Assembly (NCBI RefSeq): GCF_946885955.1
Contig: NZ_CAMPHI010000001.1
Span: 186,001 to 250,000, forward strand
Direction: 5' to 3'
DNA from: an uncultured Pseudomonas sp.
GTDB lineage: Bacteria; Pseudomonadota; Gammaproteobacteria; Pseudomonadales; Pseudomonadaceae
DNA length: 64,000 nucleotides
This document shows, in pieces, positions 42,660 through 53,041 of this stretch (position 1 is the stretch's first letter; the number at the start of each line of letters is the position of its first letter). The notes under the pieces are model-generated. The model worked only from the letters and a program-made list of their open reading frames with translations. It did not search any database and was not told where the DNA came from. Both the position numbers and the translations under genes were made by a program.

Positions 42660-42959
42660 ATAACATCCTCACTCAGGTTATTCGGGGGCACAGCCTTGTG
42701 CGCACGCCCAATTGGAGCGCAATACGGTGCGATTGTTCTTGTTATGGCGGGATGGCGACGACCCAGCAGACTTGCCTGAAACCGGCATTGATCTGGATCA
42801 AGCATGTTGGAAGCGTAGCGCCGAACGGTGCCCGCGACGCTGTGGTTATTTGTCGCGCGGGCTCTACGCGATACCTGACCGAGCGGGCATACTGATTGCC
42901 CAGAGCACCGGGTGAGGCCTCCATCGCCGATCCCCCGCCACTCGCCATAACCGAACGAC
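42660..42959. other. 300-bp divergent intergenic region cioA / MFS pseudogene
   Basis: It holds the Anr box at 42788-42801 and must contain the cioA promoter. Nothing else is recognised; no gene is supported. Confidence 0.6.
42788..42801. promoter_or_regulatory. Anr/FNR box (TTGATCTGGATCAA)
   Basis: This is a perfect TTGAT-N4-ATCAA consensus site. In P. aeruginosa Anr represses cioAB at low oxygen; the distance of 129 bp from the cioA start is compatible. Confidence 0.85.
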
Positions 42960-44192
42960 ATGCCCGCCCACGACGATTCGCGCCTGCGTAACCATCGCCC
43001 CTTCATCGCCTTCTGACTGGCCCGGGTGGCCACCGCCAGCGGCTTCCAGATGCTCAGCGTGGCGATTGCCTGGCAGATGTACAGCCTCACCGGCGACGTG
43101 CTCGACCTCGGCCTGGTCGGGCTGGTGGAGTTCCTGCCAAAAATCCTGTTTATCCTGCTCACCGGGCACGTGGCCGATCGCTTCGATCGGCGTAAAGTCG
43201 CCGCCCTGTGCCAAAGCGCCCAGGGGCTGGTGGCGCTGGCGCTATTGCTCGGCAGCACGCTGACGGGGATCAGCCGAGAAACCCTCTTCGTCATCGCCTT
43301 TCTGCTCGGCAGCGCACGGGCCTTCGAGATGCCGACGACCCAGGCGCTGCTGCCGAATATCGTGCCGGCTGGCCTGTTCCCCGCCGCCGTGGCCGCCTCC
43401 GCCTCGGCGATGCAGACCGCCACCATAATCGCGCCGGCTATCGGCGGCTGGCTCTACGCGCTGAGCACCGGCTGGGTCTACGGCAGCAGCGCAGCGCTGT
43501 ATGGCGTGGCCCTGAGCCTGATGCTGAGCCTGCCGGCGCAGCAGAAACCGCTGAAGCAGAAGGTTTCGGTGGAGTCGCTGCTCGCCGGCTTCCGCTTTAT
43601 CCGCAGCCGCCGCGAAGTATTCGGCGCGGTGACGCTGGATATGGTCGCGGTGTTGCTCGGCGGCGCCACGGCGCTGTTGCCGGTGTTCGCCAAGGACATC
43701 CTGCTGACCGGCCCCTGGGGCTTGGGCCTGCTGCGCTCGGCGCCGGCGGTAGGCGCCTTGCTGATGTCGATCTGGCTGGCGCGCATGCCGATCGAACGCC
43801 GGGTCGGGCCGGCGATGCTGATCTCGGTGGCGATCTTCGGTGTCGCCACCGTCGCCTTCGGCCTCTCCACCTCGTTGTGGTTCAGCCTGGCGACCCTGGT
43901 ACTGCTGGGCGCGGCTGACATGGTCAGCATGGTCATCCGCGGCGCCTTCGTGCAGCTGCAGACACCCGACGCCATGCGCGGCCGGGTCAGCGCAGTGAAC
44001 GGCCTGTTTATCGGTGCATCGAACCAGCTCGGCGACTTCCGCGCCGGGGTCAGCGCCGCCTGGTTCGGCACCGTACCGGCGGTGCTGATCGGCGGGATAG
44101 GCGCGCTGGTAGTCAGCGGGCTATGGATCAAATTGTTCCCGGCCCTGGCGCGGCGCGACCGGATGCACGAAGCGCCGATCGACGATAAATAA
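42960..44192 (+). pseudogene. MFS transporter (EntS/MFS_3-like) with in-frame TGA at codon 19
   Basis: From ATG 42960 the frame reads MPAHDDSRLRNHRPFIAF, then TGA at 43014-43016, then LARVATASGFQMLSVAIAWQ in the same frame with no shift. Related proteins have Trp at this site (FWLARV), so TGG has become TGA in TM1. Downstream the frame is intact for 392 codons: GHVADRFDRRKVAALCQ in loop 2-3, 12 TM pattern, and a C-terminal RRDRMHEAPIDDK. GTG 43026 could restart translation but would lose half of TM1 and has no ribosome site. It is either a recent pseudogene, a sequencing error, or a readthrough product. Confidence 0.8.
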
Positions 44193-44217
44193 AGGGGCTT
44201 CGCCATGTCGGCTCCGG

Positions 44218-44282
44218 TAGCCCGGATGCAATCCGGGGAAGTTCTAGCGGCAGATACCGCTCCCGGATTGCATCCGGGCTAC
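44218..44282. repeat. REP palindrome, GTAGCCCGGATGCAATCC family (copy 3)
   Basis: The arms GTAGCCCGGATGCAATCCGG and CCGGATTGCATCCGGGCTAC are perfect. It lies between the convergent ends of the MFS pseudogene and yajL. Confidence 0.9.
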
Positions 44283-44309
44283 AAAAGCGCACAGCCAAAA
44301 CTGGAGCGA

Positions 44310-44861
44310 TCAGAACAACAGCGCCTCGGCCACTTCCCTGCGTTTGCCCTTGCCCTGTAGTTGCTCGACCAGGGTCAGGGCGAATTCCATGGCGGTGCCC
44401 GGTCCCTGGCTGGTGATGCAGTTGCCGTCGACCACCACGGCCTGGTCGACGAAGGTGCAACCGCTCAAACGATCGCTAAACGCCGGATAGCAGGTCATGC
44501 GCCGTTGCTTGAGCACGCCGTACTGCTGCAGGGCCAGCGCCGGTGCGGCGCAGATGGCGGCGAACAGTTTGCCGGCCTTGGCCTGCTCCCGCACCTTTTC
44601 GGCCAATGGCTCGTGCTCGGCCAGGCGCTCGGCGCCGGGCATGCCGCCGGGCAGCACGATCAGATCGAAATCCTGGGCCAGCACATCGACCAGCATGGTA
44701 TCGGCGGTCAAGCGGGTGCCGCGGGCACAGGTGATCATGCGCCGCCCTTCGATACTGGCCACCACCACCTCGACCTCGGCGCGCCGCAGCACGTCGATCA
44801 GGGTCACGCATTCGATGTCTTCAACGCCGTCAGCAAGGCTGATCAGGGCTCGCGTGGTCAT
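44310..44861 (-). CDS. yajL: DJ-1/PfpI-family protein YajL
   Basis: A 183-residue DJ-1 superfamily protein. The nucleophile is Cys104 in LFAAICAAPALALQ, and the acidic partner lies in DGVEDIECVT (Glu14/15). GGMPGAERL forms the oxyanion loop. Relatives act as oxidative-stress chaperones and are reported as protein/nucleotide deglycases (the latter disputed). AAGGAGG precedes ATG 44861. It is divergent from the purine permease gene. Confidence 0.92.
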   Translation of the reverse strand: MTTRALISLADGVEDIECVTLIDVLRRAEVEVVVASIEGRRMITCARGTRLTADTMLVDVLAQDFDLIVLPGGMPGAERLAEHEPLAEKVREQAKAGKLFAAICAAPALALQQYGVLKQRRMTCYPAFSDRLSGCTFVDQAVVVDGNCITSQGPGTAMEFALTLVEQLQGKGKRREVAEALLF

Positions 44862-45055
44862 ATTGGCCTCCTTCTTGCCTATGCAAGTTGCTGCTACTAG
44901 TTGACCATTCGGTCATAAATTCACCCCTTATGGGCGAGCTGATATGATGCGCGCCTTTTTCCGGATCGCCAGCAAAAACACACGCACACGCGTGGATGTG
45001 CTTTGCTTTCGATTGGCATTACTCACGGCGCCATCGCCGTTACGGAGCGTTGCAG

Positions 45056-46348
<1,293 letters not shown>

Positions 46349-46372
46349 AGCCCCGTAGACTGGTCAGAACCC

Positions 46373-46440
46373 TAGGGTGGGTTAGGCGCGCAGGCGATAC
46401 ACGGCAACACAGCGAGTATCGGCGCGCCGTAACCCCACCA
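46373..46440. repeat. Inverted repeat AGGGTGGGTTAGGCGCG family
   Basis: The arms GGTGGGTTAGGCGCG and CGCGCCGTAACCCCACC (one base longer) pair almost perfectly around a 32-bp centre. It separates the permease gene from trmA. Confidence 0.75.
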
Positions 46441-46514
46441 TCACCCATGCGACGCCAACCTGCGAGAACAGCCCCAGTCCACGGGCTGCAATCTATTCAC
46501 TTTTCGAGTCACAC

Positions 46515-47603
46515 ATGAGCCGTTCCCAGTTCGACCCCGCCCGCTACGACGCCCAGCTCGCCGAAAAGAAGCAGCGCCTGATCGAGTTGCTGGCGCCCTT
46601 CGCCGCGCCCGAGCCCGAAGTCTTCGAATCGCCGCGCGAGCATTACCGCCTGCGTGCGGAGTTCCGCCTGTGGCGCGAAGGCGAAGACCGTCACTACGCG
46701 ATGTTCGAGGCCGGCGATAAGCACACGCCGATCTTCTTCGAGGATTTCCCCATCGCCAGCGTGCGGATCAATCAGTTGATGCCGCGCCTGAAAGCCGCCT
46801 GGCAAGCCAGCAAAGCGCTGAGCTTCAAGCTGTTCCAGGTGGAATTCCTCACCACCCTGGCCGGCGACGCCCTGGTCACCCTGTGCTACCACCGCCCGCT
46901 GGACGACGCCTGGCAGGCCGAGGCGGAGAAGCTCGCGGCGGAGTTGCAGGTGAGCATCGTTGGCCGTTCACGCGGCAAGCGCATCGTCATCGGCAAGGAT
47001 TTCGTCGAGGAAAAACTGCAAATCGCCGGGCGCACCTTCAGCTATCGGCAGCCGGAAAGCGCTTTCACTCAGCCCAACGGCGCAGTCAACCAGAAGATGC
47101 TCGGCTGGGCCTACGAGGTGCTGGGCGAGCGCCAGGACGACCTGCTGGAGCTGTATTGCGGCAACGGCAATTTCACCTTGCCGCTGGCCACCCGGGTGCG
47201 CAAGGTGCTGGCTACCGAGATCAGCAAATCCTCGGTCAATGCCGCCCTGGCCAACCTGGCCGATAACGGCGTGGACAACGTCAGCCTGGTGCGCCTGTCC
47301 GCCGAAGAGCTGACCGAAGCGCTCAACGAGGTGCGACCGTTCCGCCGCCTGGCCGATATCGACCTGAAGAGCTACGACTTCGCCAGCGTCTTCGTCGACC
47401 CGCCGCGCGCCGGCATGGACCCGGACACCTGCGAACTGACCCGGCGCTTCGAACGCATCCTGTATATCTCCTGCAACCCGGAAACCCTGGCCGCCAATAT
47501 CGCCCAGCTCAGCGACACGCACCAGGTGACCCGCTGCGCACTGTTCGACCAATTCCCCTATACCCACCATATGGAAAGCGGCGTCCTGCTGAGCAGGAAG
47601 TAG
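46515..47603 (+). CDS. trmA: tRNA (uracil-54-C5)-methyltransferase TrmA
   Basis: A 362-residue SAM enzyme making T54 in the tRNA T-loop. The SAM motif is [15 protein letters not shown], the catalytic Cys is in [14 protein letters not shown], and [14 protein letters not shown] contains the conserved Asp-Pro-Pro-Arg. Length fits E. coli TrmA (366). ATG 46515; a terminator follows directly. Confidence 0.96.
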   Translation: MSRSQFDPARYDAQLAEKKQRLIELLAPFAAPEPEVFESPREHYRLRAEFRLWREGEDRHYAMFEAGDKHTPIFFEDFPIASVRINQLMPRLKAAWQASKALSFKLFQVEFLTTLAGDALVTLCYHRPLDDAWQAEAEKLAAELQVSIVGRSRGKRIVIGKDFVEEKLQIAGRTFSYRQPESAFTQPNGAVNQKMLGWAYEVLGERQDDLLELYCGNGNFTLPLATRVRKVLATEISKSSVNAALANLADNGVDNVSLVRLSAEELTEALNEVRPFRRLADIDLKSYDFASVFVDPPRAGMDPDTCELTRRFERILYISCNPETLAANIAQLSDTHQVTRCALFDQFPYTHHMESGVLLSRK

Positions 47604-47609
47604 CCGACG

Positions 47610-47633
47610 GCGCCATTCACCGATGGCGCTTTT
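47610..47633 (+). terminator. Rho-independent terminator of trmA
   Basis: The arms GCGCCAT and ATGGCGC flank a 6-base loop and are followed by TTTT, seven bases after the stop codon. Confidence 0.85.
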
Positions 47634-47852
47634 CCAACGCCCGCGCCACAGGCGCCGGGCGGTGCGAGCGTAAGCGTGACCTGTCGCGCTGCCCCCGAGT
47701 GCGATCGCTCACACAAATGCAACCAGGCCAGGAGAAGCCGGGCATTTCCCTTCGGCGCTGTAAATCCGCGTGCTAGTTTCCAACGGAACGACTTGGCGAC
47801 CACCCGCCAACTCGGCCACACGGCCATAGCACTCAAGAACCTGGGGGAACTG

Positions 47853-50800
47853 ATGACCTGCATCCGGCAGAAGCGGGCGCGAGCGATCGCGCGCGGCGTA
47901 GAACATTGCCTGCAATTAACGCCAGCCCGGATGCCGGCAACCGAACGCGCAGGCGCCGAGCCCCGCCGCAAAAAACTCTCGCTGTCCATTTCCGCCGCCT
48001 TGATGAGCGGCTTGGTAGGCTGGCCCTCGATCGGCGCCGCGGTGCTCTATATCGAACCGATCACCGGCGTTGTCGGCAACGACGGACCCGGCGGCACGGG
48101 CGGCTACGACCCCGCTTACGACGTCAGCTTCGTCGACGGTGTTTCGCACTACAGCTTCGCCGACGGCGACAGCATAGAGATGGAGGCTATCGACCGCGAT
48201 GTGGTCGCCGTGTCCATCGCCTCGGGGAATCCTCCGGTGGCGCTGGACGTGGCCGGCGGCGGCAGGCTGGACCTGTCGGCGAGCCGCGGCGAGAGCGGCA
48301 TCCGGGGAACGGCGATCGGCATCCTCAACGACGGCAATACGCTCACCGTCAACGGCGACACCCGGATCTCCGCCCGCGCCCGCGACGCGGACTTCGGCGG
48401 CGGCCTCGGCAATAGCGCTCAGGCGGTGTTCGCCCGCGGCGGCAGCACCACCATTTTTAACGGCGCCACCGACCTGCATGCCCATACGCAGGGCTTTGCG
48501 CGCGCGGTCTGGGTCATGGGGCGCAGCAACGTCGTGTTCAATGGCCCGACCACGATCCTCGCCGAAAGCCGCGGCACGCTCGATGCGGTCTACAACTCCG
48601 ACGGCGGCACCATTACCTTCAATGGCGACACCAGCATCTCTGCGCTGTCGATCTGGCCCAGCGACAACGCCCATGCCATCTACAACGACAACGTCAATAC
48701 CCGGCTGACGGTCAACGGCAATCTGTCGCTGACCACGGTCGCCATGGGTTCGACCGCATTCGGCGTGCGCAACCAGGGCGACATGGAGGTCTTCGGCGAC
48801 GCCACCGTCAACGTGAAGGGCCCACGCTCCACGCACGGCATCGCCAACACCCACCGCTCGGCATGGATGCGCTGGCACGGCGACGTGGACGTGCTCGTGC
48901 GCAGCGAAGGGCCGGAAAACGGCTACGTGCCGTTCGGCAATCCCTCCGGCCTCAGCAACGACCGCTCGCCCGGTGCGGTGATGACCTTCGACGACGCGGT
49001 TTCGGTCGATGTCGCCTCGGAGGCGGAAACCTACGGTCTGGTCAGCACCGGCTTCATCGAGTTCACCTCGCCCACCGCGCCGGTGTCGTTCACCGTCGCC
49101 TCCACCTCCGACTGCAGCGCCTGCAACGTCTACGGCATCCGCAACTTCGGCACCGTCAAGGTCGCCGGCGGACTGACCGTGTCGACGAGCCCCAGCAACG
49201 CCGGCGCCGCCTATTCGATTTGGAGCGTACCGCTCGACATCCAGGACGCCAGCGTCACCGTCAACCAGGCCGGCGGCCAACGCGTGCAGCTCGACGGCGA
49301 CATCGCCACCGCGACCGATCCTGTCAATGGCAACACCGGGGCGGTCAACGTCAATTTCGACACCGCCGATTCCTGGCTGCGCGGCTTGGTCGGCGGCGTG
49401 CGGAACGATGTCGGCTTCAGCGTCGGCCAGGCCGACCTGTCGTTCGCCAACGGCGCGACCTGGACGCCGCAAGGCAGCGGCACGCTGAGCAACGATTTCG
49501 GTTCCGGCTCTCTCGCCCTGGGCGACAACGGTGTGATCGACATGGCCGGCTACTGGGGCAGCTTCACCCCCGGGGCCATTCCAACCCATAGCTACCGCAC
49601 CCTGCGAATCAACAGCAGCACCGGCGGCGCCGCGGTCTCACTGGCCGATGGCGCGCGCTTCCAGTTGCTCAGCGACATCACGGGCATCAAGGGCGCGGCC
49701 GGCGCCGACAAGATCGTATTCGGTAGCGGCATCAGCAGCTTTTCCGCCACAGGTACACAGGACGTGAGCATCGTCTACGACCCCGTACTGGACGACAGTT
49801 CCTGGGTCAATGCCTCGACGCTGCGCAGCGGCACAACGATCCTGGCCGCTTCGCCGATCGAAATCGTCGATGCCAGTGCGGCCGCGGGCGGCAGCGCCAC
49901 CTTCGCAGCGGCGAGAGGGCTGGACGGCAGCTGGAGCGGAACCTATGAAGGCGATCTGGTGAGATTCGCCTATACCCCGCAAGTGGCGCTGAGCGCCGAC
50001 GGCAAGAAGATAGTGCTGACGGGCATTAGTATCCCGGGCAGCGAGAGCGACGCCGTGCCTAGCGTGGTCCAGGTGCCGGGCAGCGTAAGCGGGGGTGCAG
50101 CGAGCGGCGCCCTTGGGCTGCGGCCATCGGAGACGGTGCTGAGCGCCGCCGATGCCGCCGACAGTGTCGTCGACCTCTGGCACAACAGCGGACAGGCCTC
50201 GCTGCGCCATCTACGTGATCGATCGCGCCGCCAGGTCGCCGATCAGACCGGCGTTTGGGCGGAAGGCGATAGCGGCGAATTGAGCGCGGATACCGCCTAT
50301 TCGCGCGACTACCGGCAGAACTACAGCGGCCTGACGGTTGGCGCGGATCGCAGCTTCGCCCGCGACGCCGACTCCGGCAGCATCGGTTTCAGCGTCGCCC
50401 AGGTCCGCTCGACGGCGAACTACGAGCAGGGCAAGGGCGAGTTGAAAGGCACCACCCTGGGCCTCTACAGCGGCTGGACCGCCGACAGCGGCCCCTATCT
50501 TCTGCTCGGCGCAGACGCTTCGCTGTTGGAGAACAGCTACCACGCACGCGATTCGGAAAACCGCGAAATCGTAGGTAAATACCGGACCCAAGCGGCCCGG
50601 ACCTATGCCGAAGGCGGCTATCCATTCGAACTCGCGAACGGCTATTACATCGAACCGCAACTCGGTTTGTCCGTCGGCACCATCCGCGGCAGCCGGCACA
50701 CCACCAGCAATGGCGTGGAGATAGACCAGGACCGGCTCGTGTCCTCGGTAGCGCGCGCCGGCGTCGAGATCGGCAAGACGTTGCAGGGTCCGGGAATTGA

Positions 50801-51047
50801 TGGCGGCCTCTATGTGCGGGCGTCGGCATTGCGCTATCAGGGTGACAACCTGGACATCAGCGCCTCCAAGGACGGCGGCAGCATCGCCCCTGATACCGCG
50901 GAGCGCAACGGTACGGGCAGCGAATTCGTGCTCGGCGGCGACGTTGGCCTCGGCAATACGCGCCTGTTTATCGAGGCGTCCGCCGCCACCGCGGTGGACG
51001 CGCAGCGTAACTGGGCGGTCCAGGCGGGGCTGCGGCATAACTGGTGA
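47853..51047 (+). CDS. Type Va autotransporter with pertactin-like passenger
   Basis: 1064 residues from ATG 47853 (GGGGGA upstream); the frame stays open back to 47676 but has no ribosome site. The N-terminus is an extended signal: about 45 basic residues (MTCIRQKRARAIARGVEHCL) before a hydrophobic core LSISAALMSGLVGWPSIGAA. The passenger (about residues 65-780) is Gly/Asn/Ser/Thr-rich with a repeating beta pattern (TLTVNGDTRISA, TITFNGDTSISA, RLTVNGNLSLTT), suggesting a right-handed beta-helix. The last 270 residues form a 12-stranded barrel and end LRHNW with a terminal aromatic. No protease triad or RGD motif was spotted; probably an adhesin-like surface protein. Confidence 0.85.
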   Translation: MTCIRQKRARAIARGVEHCLQLTPARMPATERAGAEPRRKKLSLSISAALMSGLVGWPSIGAAVLYIEPITGVVGNDGPGGTGGYDPAYDVSFVDGVSHYSFADGDSIEMEAIDRDVVAVSIASGNPPVALDVAGGGRLDLSASRGESGIRGTAIGILNDGNTLTVNGDTRISARARDADFGGGLGNSAQAVFARGGSTTIFNGATDLHAHTQGFARAVWVMGRSNVVFNGPTTILAESRGTLDAVYNSDGGTITFNGDTSISALSIWPSDNAHAIYNDNVNTRLTVNGNLSLTTVAMGSTAFGVRNQGDMEVFGDATVNVKGPRSTHGIANTHRSAWMRWHGDVDVLVRSEGPENGYVPFGNPSGLSNDRSPGAVMTFDDAVSVDVASEAETYGLVSTGFIEFTSPTAPVSFTVASTSDCSACNVYGIRNFGTVKVAGGLTVSTSPSNAGAAYSIWSVPLDIQDASVTVNQAGGQRVQLDGDIATATDPVNGNTGAVNVNFDTADSWLRGLVGGVRNDVGFSVGQADLSFANGATWTPQGSGTLSNDFGSGSLALGDNGVIDMAGYWGSFTPGAIPTHSYRTLRINSSTGGAAVSLADGARFQLLSDITGIKGAAGADKIVFGSGISSFSATGTQDVSIVYDPVLDDSSWVNASTLRSGTTILAASPIEIVDASAAAGGSATFAAARGLDGSWSGTYEGDLVRFAYTPQVALSADGKKIVLTGISIPGSESDAVPSVVQVPGSVSGGAASGALGLRPSETVLSAADAADSVVDLWHNSGQASLRHLRDRSRRQVADQTGVWAEGDSGELSADTAYSRDYRQNYSGLTVGADRSFARDADSGSIGFSVAQVRSTANYEQGKGELKGTTLGLYSGWTADSGPYLLLGADASLLENSYHARDSENREIVGKYRTQAARTYAEGGYPFELANGYYIEPQLGLSVGTIRGSRHTTSNGVEIDQDRLVSSVARAGVEIGKTLQGPGIDGGLYVRASALRYQGDNLDISASKDGGSIAPDTAERNGTGSEFVLGGDVGLGNTRLFIEASAATAVDAQRNWAVQAGLRHNW

Positions 51048-51107
51048 AGCCCGCGCGGCATTAAAGCCCTGCCGCGATCCATCCACAGGACTCGCGCCCG
51101 TGCTATA

Positions 51108-51146
51108 AGCGCCCAACGGCGGGCAATCCGCCGCTCGCTGGGCGCT
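51108..51146. terminator. Hairpin after the autotransporter gene
   Basis: The outer arms AGCGCCCA and TGGGCGCT enclose an inner CGGCGG / CCGCCG pairing. No T-run follows, so it is a possible factor-dependent end. Confidence 0.45.
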
Positions 51147-51405
51147 ACCAGTAGCTGCCGAGCAGCGCCTTTCATAGCCCGCCGGCACACCTCTCGAATC
51201 GCATCAGCCCGACCAACTCCTGCGCCTTGAACAGCCGGGCGACCGGAATCAACAGGTCCCGGCCGCCGCATCCCCATGCGACTCCGCGCCACCCTTCCCA
51301 ATCGCGCCAGCGACCAACGCCATAACCCTCATCGCGGCCCCTCGGCCATTCGCTCCGGCGCCGACCGCTAATCGACCGACTGCTCAGAAAGTCTGACCCG
51401 CCTGA

Positions 51406-51433
51406 TTGACACGCCCGTACCACAAAATATAAA
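51406..51433 (+). promoter_or_regulatory. Sigma-70-like promoter of the hxlR cluster
   Basis: TTGACA (51406-51411) is a perfect -35 and TATAAA (51428-51433) a good -10, with 16-bp spacing, 53 bp before the regulator start. It lies in an AT-rich island. Confidence 0.75.
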
Positions 51434-51455
51434 TTCAATTACTGAAGCTATATTT
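51425..51455. promoter_or_regulatory. Inverted repeat over the -10, candidate HxlR operator
   Basis: The arms AAATATA (51425-51431) and TATATTT (51449-51455) overlap the -10 and the likely transcription start. Auto-repression by the HxlR-family product is plausible. Confidence 0.45.
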
Positions 51456-51486
51456 CGCAAGCTAGCCCGAGGCGCACAGTCGAATC

Positions 51487-52011
51487 ATGAGCAAAACGTC
51501 TTTTGAAACGATGAACTGCCCGATAGCGCAGACCCTCAACCTGGTTGGCGAGTGGTGGTCGATGCTGATCCTGCGCAATGCCTTCTGCGGTATGACGCGC
51601 TTTCAGGACTTCCAGCAACACCTGGGGATCGCCAGCGGCACCCTGACTGCGCGCCTGCAGCGCCTGACCGAATATGGAATTTTCCAACGCATACGCAGTG
51701 AAACCGACGGTCGCTCCTACGAATACCGCCTGACGGAAAAAGGCCTGGAGCTATGGCCCATGTTGCTCGCGCTGAGCGAATGGGGCGAAAAGTGGGTGGC
51801 GAACCCCGATGGCCGACGCATCCGCTTCGTCGAACGCGCCACCGGCCTGGATATCGCCGGGGTCAGGGCGATATCGGCGGACGGCAAGACCGTGCTCGGG
51901 TTGGCCGACCTGGATGTGCTACCCGGCGCGGGTGGCGATGGCAAAACCGCAGCCTTGTTCAACGGCCGGCCTGTCCTGCCGATGGCCGACACAGGAGTGT
52001 CGTGCCCCTAA
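51487..52011 (+). CDS. HxlR-family winged-helix regulator
   Basis: A 174-residue regulator. The N-terminus MSKTSFETMNCPIAQTLNLV carries the conserved HxlR Cys (Cys10), followed by GEWWSMLILRNAFCGMTRFQ and the recognition region ASGTLTARLQRLTEYGI. The wing reads RSYEYRLTEKGLELW. The C-terminal 60 residues extend beyond the usual HxlR domain and may hold a ligand-binding part. HxlR proteins respond to thiol oxidation, aldehydes or small metabolites. It heads the cluster, 98 bp before the diiron oxygenase gene on the same strand. Confidence 0.9.
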   Translation: MSKTSFETMNCPIAQTLNLVGEWWSMLILRNAFCGMTRFQDFQQHLGIASGTLTARLQRLTEYGIFQRIRSETDGRSYEYRLTEKGLELWPMLLALSEWGEKWVANPDGRRIRFVERATGLDIAGVRAISADGKTVLGLADLDVLPGAGGDGKTAALFNGRPVLPMADTGVSCP

Positions 52012-52109
52012 CCAGGGACCCCCTGAACCCTCGACCGCGACCGGGAGGCGCGCATCCACGCAGAGCAATCCCCAACAACCGATTAGCGATAGTTCGACAA
52101 GGAGAAAAC

Positions 52110-53021
52110 ATGGAAGCCGCAGTTGAAACACAGAGCAATCCCATCCCGCTGACCAGCAAGCGCAGCGGAGTCGTCAACACCCTGATCGATGCCTCTCACC
52201 GCAAGGTGATGAAGTTGAACGAGATCGTCGACTGGGCCCAGGGTGTCGATAAATCCAGACTACCGAAACTCGAAGAAACCGCATGGTTGTATGGCACCGA
52301 ATACTGGGACGCCATGACCGCCGAGCAGCGCCTTGAAGTACTCTGGCTGGAAACCGCACGCGATGTGTCCTACTTCATCTGGCTCGAACAGGCCCTGCCG
52401 GAACTCTATGTAGGCTATGTGAACAAGTACAACGCGGTACTGACCGACGATGTGCGCGAATACCTGATGATTTTCTCGCGCGAGGAAATCGTCCATACCC
52501 TGATGTTCCGCCGCTATTTGAAGACCGCGAACCTGGAACTCTGGAGCCACCCGGCGACCATTCCGCAGTTTTCCAACTTCGAGCAGCAACTACCGAACCG
52601 CCATCCGGTATACGGGATTATCTGGAACCTGCTGATCGAGTGGTTTGCCGAACTCAATTCCATTTATCAGACCCAGCACGCCTCGATCGATACACTGACG
52701 CAGAAGATGTTCAAGGAACATCACATGGAAGAAGTGCGGCATATCGCATTCGCCAAGCACATCGCGGAAAACTTCTTCGAAACCGCACCGCCTGAAGAAG
52801 TAAAAGAAATGTGCGGCTTCTTCCAAAAGGGCTACAAGTTCCTCGTCGACGAATACACCTACATGCCGGAAATCGCGCGTTTCACCTCGTTCGATTTTCC
52901 GATCAAGCAGGACGACCATCAAGCCATCGAAGCGATTCGCAACTCGCCGCATAACAAGGCGCTAAACGAATTGCGTTTTAAAGATGTCAATGACTGGTGC
53001 AAGAAGTACGGCATCATCTGA
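52110..53021 (+). CDS. AurF-like non-haem diiron oxygenase
   Basis: 303 residues from ATG 52110 (MEAAVETQSNPIPLTSKRSG) with AAGGAG upstream; a longer overlapping frame is rejected. All-helical ferritin-like protein. The family entry motif YGTEYWDAMTAEQRLEVLWL is followed by metal ligand candidates in REEIVHTLMF, EWFAELNSIY and HMEEVRHIAFA (two E-x-x-H pairs plus bridging Glu). AurF and relatives oxidise aryl amines (AurF, CmlI) or hydroxylate tethered substrates. Its neighbours here handle acyl-CoA, so an acyl or aryl-acyl substrate is more likely than p-aminobenzoate (inference). No signal peptide. Confidence 0.8.
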   Translation: MEAAVETQSNPIPLTSKRSGVVNTLIDASHRKVMKLNEIVDWAQGVDKSRLPKLEETAWLYGTEYWDAMTAEQRLEVLWLETARDVSYFIWLEQALPELYVGYVNKYNAVLTDDVREYLMIFSREEIVHTLMFRRYLKTANLELWSHPATIPQFSNFEQQLPNRHPVYGIIWNLLIEWFAELNSIYQTQHASIDTLTQKMFKEHHMEEVRHIAFAKHIAENFFETAPPEEVKEMCGFFQKGYKFLVDEYTYMPEIARFTSFDFPIKQDDHQAIEAIRNSPHNKALNELRFKDVNDWCKKYGII

Positions 53022-53041
53022 ACCGCTCCGTAGCGACCATC

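Larger units (their letters stand above)
51048..51486. other. 439-bp intergenic region, autotransporter to hxlR
   Basis: It contains a hairpin (51108-51146), the sigma-70-like promoter at 51406-51433 and an inverted repeat at 51425-51455. The stretch 51150-51400 shows no supported gene. Confidence 0.6.

Noticed and set aside
44862..45055. Purine riboswitch before the purine permease gene
   Set aside because: No recognisable three-way junction or conserved loop sequence could be found by eye.
47916..49589. 557-codon minus-strand open frame
   Set aside because: Antisense to the autotransporter passenger; Ala/Gly/Asp-rich shadow.
51753..52109. Upstream extension of the diiron oxygenase frame
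   Set aside because: It overlaps the hxlR gene out of frame; ATG 52110 has a strong AAGGAG site.
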